Shown one piece after another: positions 1 through 7,610 of a DNA stretch of 64,000 nucleotides. The DNA lies in the NCBI RefSeq assembly GCF_009668025.1, contig NZ_WJXZ01000015.1, forward strand, positions 124,001 through 188,000, given 5' to 3'. Both the position numbers and the translations under genes were made by a program. Every line of letters starts with the position of its first letter. The stretch's first letter is position 1. This DNA is from Larkinella terrae (GTDB lineage Bacteria; Bacteroidota; Bacteroidia; Cytophagales; Spirosomataceae). The notes beneath the pieces were generated by a model. That model worked only from the letters and a program-made list of their open reading frames with translations. It searched no databases and was not told the DNA's origin.

Positions 1-1288
1 TGCTCTTGATGACGTCGATCACTTTATCGTCGGACATGCGGTTGTACATTTTCATGTAATTCTCGCCTTTATCGTCCATCAGGTATTGCTGGGCAATTTT
101 GTCGATGGTCTGGCTCATCTGCTCGTCGTCACCGTAAAAACCGAACTGCTCCCGCACCATACCCCGCGTTGCGTTCAACACATCCTCGTAGGCGACGTTG
201 ATTTCGTTTTCGCTGGCAATTTTATTTTTGATCAACTGCAGTTTTACCGACCGGGCGAACGCATCGTATTGCTCCTCCACTTCCTGCTCCGACACTTTGC
301 CTTCGTTGGTGGCCAGCAGCCACTGCTTCAGGAAGTCGTCCGGCAATGAAATCGAAATGTTGTCCAGCAACGCCTGTTCGATATCGAGCCGTTGCAGCGT
401 ATCGGATTCCCGAGCGTAGTTGCCTTTGATTACTTCCAGCACTTTTTCGCGAAACTGCTCTTCGTTGTCAACCACATTGGGGCCCAGTACTTTATCAAAA
501 AACTCCTGACCGATTTCGGCCTGTTGCGGGCGGGTAATATCATCGACGGTAAACGTAAATTCACCGGCCAATTCGGCAGCTTCTTCCTTTTTCAAACCCG
601 TTGCCAGACCGCGTGATTTTTCGTCTGGGAATGTTTGCTCAATATCGAAAGTGACGGTATCTCCTTTTTTCAGACCCACAAATTTCGGCAGTTCTTCGGC
701 CGCAATCTGCTTGGTCGGGAAGGCGGTTTTTGTTGAAAACGGTTCGCCCCCTTCTTCCTTCGCCGGTTGTTTCAGCTCGCCGTAAATCATGTCGCCTTCT
801 GCCGACTCGTCCACGTTGGTCTGACCGCTAAACCGGGTTTTCAGTTCGTCGATGGTCGAGTTCAGTTCGGTTTCACCAGCTTCAATCTCATACGCCGAAA
901 CGGCCGGAATGGCATCGAAATCCACTTCGAAATCCGAAGCCAGGCCCAGGTTGTAGTTGAATTCAAATTCGTTCTGGCTATCCCAATCGATGGCATCGGC
1001 TTGTTCGCGGTCCGGCAGCGGATCGCCAACTACCTGAAGTTTGTTATCGCGGATGTAATTATTGACGGTATTTTTCAGCAACTCGTTGATTTCTTCCACC
1101 AGCACACTTTTGCCGTACATTTTCTGAATCAACGAAGACGGTACTTTGCCCGGACGAAAGCCTTTAATGCTGGCCCGACGACCGTAATCTTTCAATTTCT
1201 TATCTACTTCCGGCTGATAGTCACTTTTCGACAGCTTGATTCTCAGCGAAGCATTGGTTTCCGTCGATTTCTCTAATGCAATTTCCAC
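1..1288 (-). CDS. tig: Trigger factor (partial, C-terminus beyond window)
   Basis: Ribosome-associated chaperone with peptidyl-prolyl isomerase activity that receives nascent chains at the tunnel exit. The reverse strand is open from a GTG at 1288 to the window edge, about 429 codons, so only the extreme C-terminus is missing. The N-terminal ribosome-binding domain begins VEIALEKSTETNASLRIKLS and has the ribosome-docking segment GFRPGKVP at residues 43-50. The central FKBP-like domain includes GDMIYGELK and GDTVTFDI, and a long helical C-terminal arm follows. No in-frame ATG lies between the GTG and the upstream stop region, so GTG is the likely start. It lies downstream of tRNA-Leu on the same strand, separated by an inverted repeat. 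Confidence 0.9.
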   Translation of the reverse strand, partial: MEIALEKSTETNASLRIKLSKSDYQPEVDKKLKDYGRRASIKGFRPGKVPSSLIQKMYGKSVLVEEINELLKNTVNNYIRDNKLQVVGDPLPDREQADAIDWDSQNEFEFNYNLGLASDFEVDFDAIPAVSAYEIEAGETELNSTIDELKTRFSGQTNVDESAEGDMIYGELKQPAKEEGGEPFSTKTAFPTKQIAAEELPKFVGLKKGDTVTFDIEQTFPDEKSRGLATGLKKEEAAELAGEFTFTVDDITRPQQAEIGQEFFDKVLGPNVVDNEEQFREKVLEVIKGNYARESDTLQRLDIEQALLDNISISLPDDFLKQWLLATNEGKVSEQEVEEQYDAFARSVKLQLIKNKIASENEINVAYEDVLNATRGMVREQFGFYGDDEQMSQTIDKIAQQYLMDDKGENYMKMYNRMSDDKVIDVIKS

Positions 1289-1296
1289 AGGAAAAT

Positions 1297-1387
1297 ATTG
1301 AGTGATTGAGTGAATGAAAGAATGAGTGAATTAACGGAAGCGTTCATAGAAGTAAAATCTATTCGCTCAATCGCTAATTCACTCATT
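1297..1387. repeat. Inverted pair of degenerate 8-nt tandem repeats
   Basis: The left arm (1297-1336) splits into octamers ATTGAGTG, ATTGAGTG, AATGAAAG, AATGAGTG, AATTAACG. The right arm (1356-1387), read on the reverse strand, splits into AATGAGTG, AATTAGCG, ATTGAGCG, AATAGATT. The arms can pair; GAATGAGTGAATTA at 1320-1333 is a perfect complement of 1375-1388. The element lies between tRNA-Leu and the trigger factor start. Function unknown; it could be an RNA hairpin in the tig leader. Confidence 0.7.
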
Positions 1388-1399
1388 CACAATTAAAAC

Positions 1400-1484
1400 T
1401 GGTACGGGCGGAGGGACTCGAACCCCCATGCCTTGCGGCACCAGATCCTAAGTCTGGCACGTCTACCAATTTCGCCACGCCCGC
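1400..1484 (-). tRNA. tRNA-Leu (anticodon UAG)
   Basis: The reverse strand folds into a class II tRNA with a long variable arm. The acceptor stem GCGGGCG pairs with CGCCCGT (one G-U), the anticodon stem CCAGA/TCTGG encloses loop CTTAGGA with anticodon TAG, and the T arm contains GGTTCGAGTCC. The 3' CCA is encoded at 1400-1402. It reads CUN leucine codons, mainly CUA. A strong promoter-like sequence lies about 110 nt upstream. Confidence 0.95.
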
Positions 1485-1595
1485 GAATAAAATTAGTTTG
1501 AGAACGCTGTCGTTATGGTGTCAGGGAGTGTAAACTCGTAGGGATTCAAACCCCAAACCTCTTAACGTCCCGTCCCGAAACTATTTTTTGGCCTG

Positions 1596-1627
1596 CAAAA
1601 GTACAAATGATTTCTGTATTGAACAAC
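1596..1627 (-). promoter_or_regulatory. Bacteroidota-type promoter for tRNA-Leu (and possibly tig)
   Basis: On the reverse strand TACTTTTG (1603-1596) matches the -7 consensus TAnnTTTG. GTTG (1627-1624) sits 20 nt upstream, where a -33 TTTG-like element is expected. The implied start is near 1590, about 105 nt before the tRNA. Confidence 0.5.
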
Positions 1628-1755
1628 CACTTCCTTAACGAGGATTATTTTTTCTAACTATTCCTTTGATTTGCTGAGCCAGTTTTTTAATATTATTGTG
1701 TATCCTGTACCTGAAAGCGATGCAGAGTATAACGAAAGAAGAAGGACACACCCTT

Positions 1756-4002
1756 ATGAGCGTAACCGCGGAACCGGTCATTGACCTCGACCAGGAACGG
1801 AAAGAAATTTTGAAGTGCTACCGCCGGTTGTTGCGGGAGGCCAAACCGATGCTGAAGGATAATGACGCCAAATTGATCAAAAAGGCGTTCAATACTTCGC
1901 TGGAGGCCCACCAGAGCATGCGCAGGCGGTCAGGCGAACCGTATATTTATCACCCGCTGGCCGTTGCACAGATTGCCGTTGAAGAAATCGGATTGGGAAC
2001 GACGTCGATTGTGGCCGCGTTGCTGCACGACGTGGTTGAAGATACCGACATGACCATTGCCGATATCGATCGGCTTTTTGGACCGAAAGTAGCGCGGATC
2101 ATCGACGGACTGACCAAGATTTCGGGCAAATTTGAATACGGCACATCGCAGCAGGCCGAGAATTTCCGCAAAATGCTGCTGACCCTGTCGGACGATGTGC
2201 GGGTTATTCTGATCAAACTGGCCGACCGGCTGCACAACATGCGGACGCTCGACTCGATGCCCCGCGACAAACAGCTCAAGATTGCTTCCGAAACGATTTA
2301 TATCTACGCTCCGCTGGCCCACCGTCTGGGCCTGAACGCCATTAAATCGGAACTGGAGGATTTGTATCTGAAGTATGCCGAACCGGAAGCGTATAAAGAT
2401 ATCGCCCGGAAACTGCGGGAAACCAAAACCTCCCGCGATCGCTTCATTGCCCGGTTTATCGAACCCATCGAGGAAGATTTAAAGGAAATGGGTTTTGATT
2501 TTGTGGTAAAAGGACGACCGAAGTCCATTTACTCCATTTATAATAAACTGAGTAAACAGAAAAAACCGTTCGAGGAAATCTTCGATCTGTTCGCCATCCG
2601 AATCATCCTGAACGTGCCGCCCGAGAGTGAAAAAGCCGGATGCTGGCAGGCGTATTCGGTGGTGACCGATCATTACAAACCGAACCCCGACCGGTTGAAA
2701 GACTGGATCAGTACGCCCCGCGCCAACGGTTACGAATCGCTGCACACGACGGTGATGAGCAAAGCCGGACAGTGGGTGGAAGTCCAGATCCGGACGGCCC
2801 GGATGAATGAAATTGCCGAAAAAGGGTACGCAGCTCACTGGAAATACAAAGGCAACGACACCCAGACCGGGCGCGGCATCGAGTCCTGGATCAGTCAGGT
2901 CCGCGAAATGCTCGAATCGTCCAACAACGAAAAAACCGGTGCCATTGAATTTCTGGACGACTTCCGTAGCAATCTCTACAGTGAAGAAGTATTCGTTTTT
3001 ACGCCCAAAGGCGATTTGAAGGTACTTCAGCGTGGAGCTACGGCTTTGGACTTTGCCTTCGACATTCACACCCAGATCGGCGCGCGCTGTATGGCGGCCA
3101 AGGTCAATACGACGCTCGTGCCGCTCAGTCACGTGCTGAACAATGGCGATCAGGTGGAAATTATTACCTCCAACAAGCAAAAACCGAATGAGGACTGGCT
3201 GCGGTTTGTGGTGACGTCGAAAGCCAAAACCAAAATCAAGGACCTCATCAAGGAGGAAAATAAACAGCACATTTCGGACGGGCGCGAGATGGTTGCCCGG
3301 AAACTGAAAACGCTGCGGCTGGAGCTGACGAACGAAATCCTGAATCAGCTCCGGGCTTATTTCGGCTCCAAGACTTCCAATGATTTCTTCTACCGGGTTG
3401 GCAAGGGTCACATTGATGTTCAGGAACTTAAGAAGTTCAAGTCGGATAAGGAATCGAAAGAAAACCGCCAGAACAAGCTCAATACCGACACGCTGCAGGA
3501 CGGCAAACAGTTTGAAAAAGAACTGAAAAAGCTCCACGGCGAACGCGCCGATGCCGACATGCTGCTCATCGGGGAAGACATGGACCGGATCGATTACACG
3601 CTGGCGAAGTGTTGCAATCCGATTTCGGGCGACGACGTTTTCGGGTTTGTGACGGTGAACGAGGGAATCAAAATTCACCGGACGACCTGCCCCAACGCCG
3701 TCGAGCTGATGTCGAACCACGGCAACCGGATCATCAAAGCCAAGTGGACCTCGCAGCGCGATCTGGCTTTTCTGGCCGGTTTACGGATCACGGGTACCGA
3801 CCGCGTCGGGCTGGTCAACGATGTAACCAAGATCATCAGCAACGAACTGCACATCAACATCCGCTCGATTACAATCGATTCGAAAGACGGAATTTTTGAA
3901 GGTACCCTGAAGTTATACGTTCACAACACGCGACACCTCGAGGAATTAATGAAAAAACTCGAAAAAGTGGATGGAGTCGTGAAAGTAGCCCGATTTGATT
4001 AA
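1756..4002 (+). CDS. rel: Bifunctional (p)ppGpp synthetase/hydrolase (RelA/SpoT family)
   Basis: Makes and degrades the stringent-response alarmone (p)ppGpp in the cytoplasm. From the ATG at 1756 it is 748 residues, normal for long RelA/SpoT proteins. The N-terminal HD hydrolase domain contains ALLHDVVEDTD (HD at 91-92) and RLHNMRTL, so hydrolase activity is probably intact. The synthetase domain contains GRPKSIYSIYNKL and RANGYESLHTTV. A TGS domain follows (VFTPKGDLKVL, ALDFAFDIHTQIG), and a C-terminal ACT domain ends the protein. I chose 1756 because GAAGAAGGA lies at a suitable distance upstream and the family homology starts there; an ATG at 1720 or a TTG at 1696 would extend it. It appears monocistronic. 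Confidence 0.93.
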   Translation: MSVTAEPVIDLDQERKEILKCYRRLLREAKPMLKDNDAKLIKKAFNTSLEAHQSMRRRSGEPYIYHPLAVAQIAVEEIGLGTTSIVAALLHDVVEDTDMTIADIDRLFGPKVARIIDGLTKISGKFEYGTSQQAENFRKMLLTLSDDVRVILIKLADRLHNMRTLDSMPRDKQLKIASETIYIYAPLAHRLGLNAIKSELEDLYLKYAEPEAYKDIARKLRETKTSRDRFIARFIEPIEEDLKEMGFDFVVKGRPKSIYSIYNKLSKQKKPFEEIFDLFAIRIILNVPPESEKAGCWQAYSVVTDHYKPNPDRLKDWISTPRANGYESLHTTVMSKAGQWVEVQIRTARMNEIAEKGYAAHWKYKGNDTQTGRGIESWISQVREMLESSNNEKTGAIEFLDDFRSNLYSEEVFVFTPKGDLKVLQRGATALDFAFDIHTQIGARCMAAKVNTTLVPLSHVLNNGDQVEIITSNKQKPNEDWLRFVVTSKAKTKIKDLIKEENKQHISDGREMVARKLKTLRLELTNEILNQLRAYFGSKTSNDFFYRVGKGHIDVQELKKFKSDKESKENRQNKLNTDTLQDGKQFEKELKKLHGERADADMLLIGEDMDRIDYTLAKCCNPISGDDVFGFVTVNEGIKIHRTTCPNAVELMSNHGNRIIKAKWTSQRDLAFLAGLRITGTDRVGLVNDVTKIISNELHINIRSITIDSKDGIFEGTLKLYVHNTRHLEELMKKLEKVDGVVKVARFD

Positions 4003-4120
4003 TTTTGTTTTCAACTAGCAAGTTTAGGGTTTACACGCAGTGAACTGGGTACCGGAATGTCCTTTCATTTATCATTTCAATCCCCGCTGCCCCAGGCCTT
4101 GAACCCATCATCGTGAAGTT

Positions 4121-4639
4121 ATGCCACTAGCGAAACAAGCCAACCTTGATGCCGCAAAGAAAATTTTTACGGCCTATCTGGAAAGTAAAGCGCTTCGGAA
4201 GACGCCGGAACGCTTTGCCATTCTGGAAGAAATTTACAACCGCGAAGATCATTTTGATGTAGACGAACTCTACATTTCGATGAAAAATAAAAAGTATCAG
4301 GTGAGTCGGGCGACGGTTTACAACACGCTCGACGTGCTCGTGGATTGCGATCTGGTGACCAAACACCAGTTCGGGAAGAACTTGGCGCAGTACGAAAAAT
4401 CGTACGGCTACAAACAGCACGACCACATTATCTGCACGGATTGCCACCATGTGATGGAGTTCTGCGACCCCCGGGTCCAGAACATTCAATCGCTGGTGGG
4501 CGATATGCTGAAGTTCAACGTCATGCACCATTCGCTGATTTTCTACGGAAGCTGTCAGCGTGATCCGTGCGAAAACCGCCTGAAAAGCGAGGAAGAAAAA
4601 GATTTGCAGGAGCACGGCGGACAGCCGCTGGTTTCGTAA
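4121..4639 (+). CDS. Fur-family metal-dependent transcriptional regulator
   Basis: Fur/PerR/Zur-type DNA-binding repressor of 172 residues. The N-terminal winged helix (about residues 15-90) contains the recognition-helix motif [13 protein letters not shown]. The C-terminal dimerisation/metal domain contains HDHIICTDC, with CxxC at 105/108. The second structural-zinc pair is C145-x4-C150 (CQRDPC) rather than the usual CxxC. Which metal or signal it senses cannot be told from sequence. It is followed two bases later by a small gene and then purA, possibly in one transcript. Confidence 0.85.
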   Translation: MPLAKQANLDAAKKIFTAYLESKALRKTPERFAILEEIYNREDHFDVDELYISMKNKKYQVSRATVYNTLDVLVDCDLVTKHQFGKNLAQYEKSYGYKQHDHIICTDCHHVMEFCDPRVQNIQSLVGDMLKFNVMHHSLIFYGSCQRDPCENRLKSEEEKDLQEHGGQPLVS

Positions 4640-4640
4640 T

Positions 4641-4871
4641 GTGAACGAAAAAATGAATGCCTACAAAGCGTTTGCGGACCTGATCTCTGCCTCGGTGTCA
4701 TCGGACCAAACCATGGCTTTCAAAGCGTCAGATGAAATGCGTAGTCGATTTTATGATTTACTCTCCAAGGAAAAAGCTGGATTCGCTACAGAAGAGGACA
4801 AGGAGGAGCTGAATCACTTCATGGAATTGGAGCACATTGTTCGAATGGCGAAAGCTAAAAAAGTTGTGTAA
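4641..4871 (+). CDS. Small helical protein of unknown function
   Basis: A 76-residue acidic, predicted all-helical protein. It ends in EEDKEELNHFMELEHIVRMAKAKK, a pattern I associate with a common family of small uncharacterised Bacteroidota proteins. The GTG at 4641 follows the fur-like stop by one base, suggesting translational coupling; an internal ATG at 4653 is an equally plausible start. No signal peptide or metal motif is visible. Function unknown; antitoxin-like proteins can look similar, but no toxin partner is adjacent. Confidence 0.6.
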   Translation: MNEKMNAYKAFADLISASVSSDQTMAFKASDEMRSRFYDLLSKEKAGFATEEDKEELNHFMELEHIVRMAKAKKVV

Positions 4872-4993
4872 CCCATTTCTATTTTGGGGCTTGGCACTTT
4901 ATCGAATTAATAAATGGCATCAACTGCCCTAACACTTCGCTTTAACGACTAAAAATCAACCCGATGAACGCAGTCATTTTTTAATTTTTTTTT

Positions 4994-6277
4994 ATGGTAG
5001 ATGTATTACTCGGCCTGCAATGGGGCGACGAAGGTAAGGGGAAAATTGTGGATGTACTGGCCCCGCAGTACGAAGTGGTTGCCCGGTTTCAGGGAGGACC
5101 GAATGCCGGACATACACTGGAATTTGACGGTTTCAAGCACGTTTTACACCAGATTCCGTCCGGAATCTTCCGGGCTGACATTAAAAATATTATCGGAAAC
5201 GGCGTCGTCCTCGACCCGATCGTGTTCCGGAAAGAAATCGACGGTTTGGCCAAATACAACCTCGATCTGACCAAAAACCTGTTTATCTCCAAAAAAGCGT
5301 CGATCATTCTGCCGACTCACCGGCTGCTGGATGCGGCTTATGAGCAAGCCAAAGGCGAATCAAAAATTGGTTCGACCTTACGCGGAATCGGCCCGACTTA
5401 TCAGGACAAAGTAGCCCGGCAGGGTCTGCGCGTCGGCGATGTGCTTTCGGCGAACTTCCGCGCTAAATACAACCGCCTGGTCGATCTGCACAAGATCACG
5501 CTGGACCACCATCAATTTGATTATCAGTCGATTTTGCCACAGGCTGAGGTGGAATTTTTCGAAGCCGTGGAGTTCATGAAGCAATTCCAGCTCGTCGAAA
5601 GCGAATACGAAGTAAACCGCGACCTGAGTGCCGGTCACAAAATTCTGGCGGAAGGTGCACAGGGTTCACTGCTTGATATTGATTTTGGTTCGTATCCTTT
5701 CGTTACCAGTTCGAACACGATGACGGCGGGCGCCTGCACCGGTCTGGGGATTGCGCCCCGGCAAATTGGTGAGGTGTTCGGCATTTTCAAGGCCTACTGC
5801 ACGCGCGTCGGCAGCGGTCCCTTCCCAACCGAACTATCGGACGAAACCGGTGAGCGGATGCGCGCCGAAGGACGTGAGTTTGGCGCTACTACGGGTCGTC
5901 CGCGCCGGTGTGGCTGGCTCGATCTGCCCGCATTGAAATACACCATCATGATCAACGGCGTGACGCAACTGATCATGATGAAAGTCGATGTGTTGAATAT
6001 TTTCGATACGATCAACGTCTGCACGCATTACGAATTGCCGGACGGTACGGTTTCGGAGCAACTCCCCTACGACCTCTGCGATACGGCGGTAAAACCGGTT
6101 TACAAAGAATTCAAAGGCTGGAAAACCGCCCTGACGGATTTCCACACGTACGAAGAAGTTCCGGCCGAGCTGACGGCTTACATCGACTTCCTGGAAGCTG
6201 AGTTGGGTTTGCCCATCAGCTTTATCTCAACCGGCCCGGATCGGGAAGCGATCATTCACCGCGAAGCCGTCGTTTAA
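4994..6277 (+). CDS. purA: Adenylosuccinate synthetase
   Basis: Joins IMP and aspartate using GTP to form adenylosuccinate, the first committed step to AMP. The 427-residue length is typical. Visible signatures are the N-terminal loop GLQWGDEGKGK, GPNAGHT, the GSTLRGIGPTYQDK segment, EGAQGSLLDIDFGSYPFVTSSNT and the C-terminal GRPRRCGWLDLPALKY. The ATG at 4994 follows a T-rich stretch and begins MVDVLLGLQWGDEG, as expected. A clear intrinsic terminator follows. Confidence 0.97.
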   Translation: MVDVLLGLQWGDEGKGKIVDVLAPQYEVVARFQGGPNAGHTLEFDGFKHVLHQIPSGIFRADIKNIIGNGVVLDPIVFRKEIDGLAKYNLDLTKNLFISKKASIILPTHRLLDAAYEQAKGESKIGSTLRGIGPTYQDKVARQGLRVGDVLSANFRAKYNRLVDLHKITLDHHQFDYQSILPQAEVEFFEAVEFMKQFQLVESEYEVNRDLSAGHKILAEGAQGSLLDIDFGSYPFVTSSNTMTAGACTGLGIAPRQIGEVFGIFKAYCTRVGSGPFPTELSDETGERMRAEGREFGATTGRPRRCGWLDLPALKYTIMINGVTQLIMMKVDVLNIFDTINVCTHYELPDGTVSEQLPYDLCDTAVKPVYKEFKGWKTALTDFHTYEEVPAELTAYIDFLEAELGLPISFISTGPDREAIIHREAVV

Positions 6278-6306
6278 CAGGCACCGGTTCACCATACAAA
6301 TTTCAT

Positions 6307-6344
6307 AGACCTGCCGGGATGTAACCTTTGGCGGGTCTTTTTTT
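6307..6344 (+). terminator. Intrinsic terminator after purA
   Basis: AGACCTGCC (6307-6315) pairs with GGCGGGTCT (from 6330) around an AT-containing loop, followed at once by a run of T. It lies about 30 nt after the purA stop. The T-run overlaps the promoter predicted for the next gene. Confidence 0.75.
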
Positions 6345-6354
6345 GTTACTTTTG
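6327..6354 (+). promoter_or_regulatory. Promoter-like element for the sulfite-oxidase gene, embedded in the purA terminator
   Basis: TACTTTTG (6347-6354) matches the -7 consensus, and TTTG (6327-6330) lies 16 nt upstream, slightly closer than usual. The implied start falls only about 15 nt before the ATG at 6375, so the leader would be very short. Confidence 0.45.
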
Positions 6355-6374
6355 GAATCTTAAACCCAACTTCA

Positions 6375-7607
6375 ATGGACCATTCTTCACTTTTCGATCG
6401 TCGGGGTTTTCTCAAAAAAGGAGTGCTGACCACGATGGCCGGGCTGGTAGGAACCCGAATTGCTTTTGCTGACCGGATGCCGACCGGCTATATTCCGCTG
6501 GTTTTTGCGGAACCCAATCCCATGGTAATCAAGCACAAAGACATGGTTGTGCTGAATGACAAACCCTGGAACGTCGAAGCACCGGCTTCCCTGCTCGACG
6601 ATGCAGTTACACCCGCTGATAAAATGTTCATTCGCAACAACGGTCTGATTCCCGACAGCATCGACCTTGCCAAGTGGGAACTCACGATCAACGGTGAATC
6701 GGTGAAAGCGCCCAAAACCTATACACTCAGCGATTTAAAGAAGCGTTTCAAGACCTATACGTATCAGTTGGTACTCGAATGTGCCGGAAACGGCCGGGCG
6801 GGCTATACGCCCCAAACCGCTGGCAATCAATGGACTGACGGAGCGGTAAGCTGCGCCGAATGGACGGGCGTGCGGCTGAAAGATATTCTGGCCGATGTCG
6901 GCCTAAAAAACGATGCGGTTTACATCGGGTATTTAGGCAAAGATCTGCACGTCAGCCAGGACCCGACCAAACCGGTTATTTCGCGGGGCGTTCCCATCAA
7001 AAAAGCACTGGAAGACGAAACGCTGGTGGCCTGGGCCATGAACGGCAAGGATATTCCCCTCACGCACGGGCACCCGTTGCGGCTGGTGGTGGGTGGCTGG
7101 CCCGCGTCGGTTTCGGGCAAGTGGCTGCATACCATTTCGGTGCGCAACAAGGTCCACGACGGCGCAAAAATGACCGGAAAAAGTTATAAAGTACCAATCA
7201 ATCCCGTTCAGCCGGGGGTCGATCCGCCGGAAGATCAGTTCAAGATCATTGAATCCATGCCAGTGAAATCGCTCATCACATTTCCAAAAACCGGTGCAAC
7301 GGTCGATTTGGGCCAGACTATCGCGCTGCGGGGACATGCCTGGGCGGGCGATCGGACAGTAAAAACCGTCCAGGTTTCGTATGATTTCGGCAGCACCTGG
7401 CAGACCTGCAAAGTACAAAATCCGAAAAACCGCCTGGCCTGGCAACAGTGGTCAGCTGATCTGAAGCTTCCCCAAAAAGGGTATTACGAAATCTGGGCGC
7501 GGGCCGTCGACGATGCCGGTGTTTCCCAACCGATGGTGATGCCCCAATGGAATCCGGAAGGTTACTGCAACAACGCCTGCCACCGGATTGCGGTCAAGGT
7601 CGTTTAA
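6375..7607 (+). CDS. Tat-exported molybdopterin oxidoreductase, sulfite oxidase/SoxC-like
   Basis: Predicted periplasmic molybdenum enzyme of the sulfite oxidase family, 410 residues. The twin-arginine signal RRGFLKK is at residues 9-15, followed by a short hydrophobic stretch. The molybdopterin domain contains LECAGNGRAGY, where Cys136 is the expected Mo ligand. The C-terminal half resembles the Mo-co dimerisation domain and ends WNPEGYCNNACHRIAVKVV. No cytochrome c subunit or haem domain is present here, so the electron acceptor must be encoded elsewhere. Sulfite is the most likely substrate, but the family also includes other oxidases. It converges on kup with only three bases between the stops. 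Confidence 0.85.
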   Translation: MDHSSLFDRRGFLKKGVLTTMAGLVGTRIAFADRMPTGYIPLVFAEPNPMVIKHKDMVVLNDKPWNVEAPASLLDDAVTPADKMFIRNNGLIPDSIDLAKWELTINGESVKAPKTYTLSDLKKRFKTYTYQLVLECAGNGRAGYTPQTAGNQWTDGAVSCAEWTGVRLKDILADVGLKNDAVYIGYLGKDLHVSQDPTKPVISRGVPIKKALEDETLVAWAMNGKDIPLTHGHPLRLVVGGWPASVSGKWLHTISVRNKVHDGAKMTGKSYKVPINPVQPGVDPPEDQFKIIESMPVKSLITFPKTGATVDLGQTIALRGHAWAGDRTVKTVQVSYDFGSTWQTCKVQNPKNRLAWQQWSADLKLPQKGYYEIWARAVDDAGVSQPMVMPQWNPEGYCNNACHRIAVKVV

Positions 7608-7610
7608 GCT

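Noticed and set aside
2479-3720. Long reverse-strand open frame (413 codons) opposite the rel gene
   Set aside because: Antisense to clear RelA/SpoT motifs; its translation has no recognisable domain. A by-product of codon bias.
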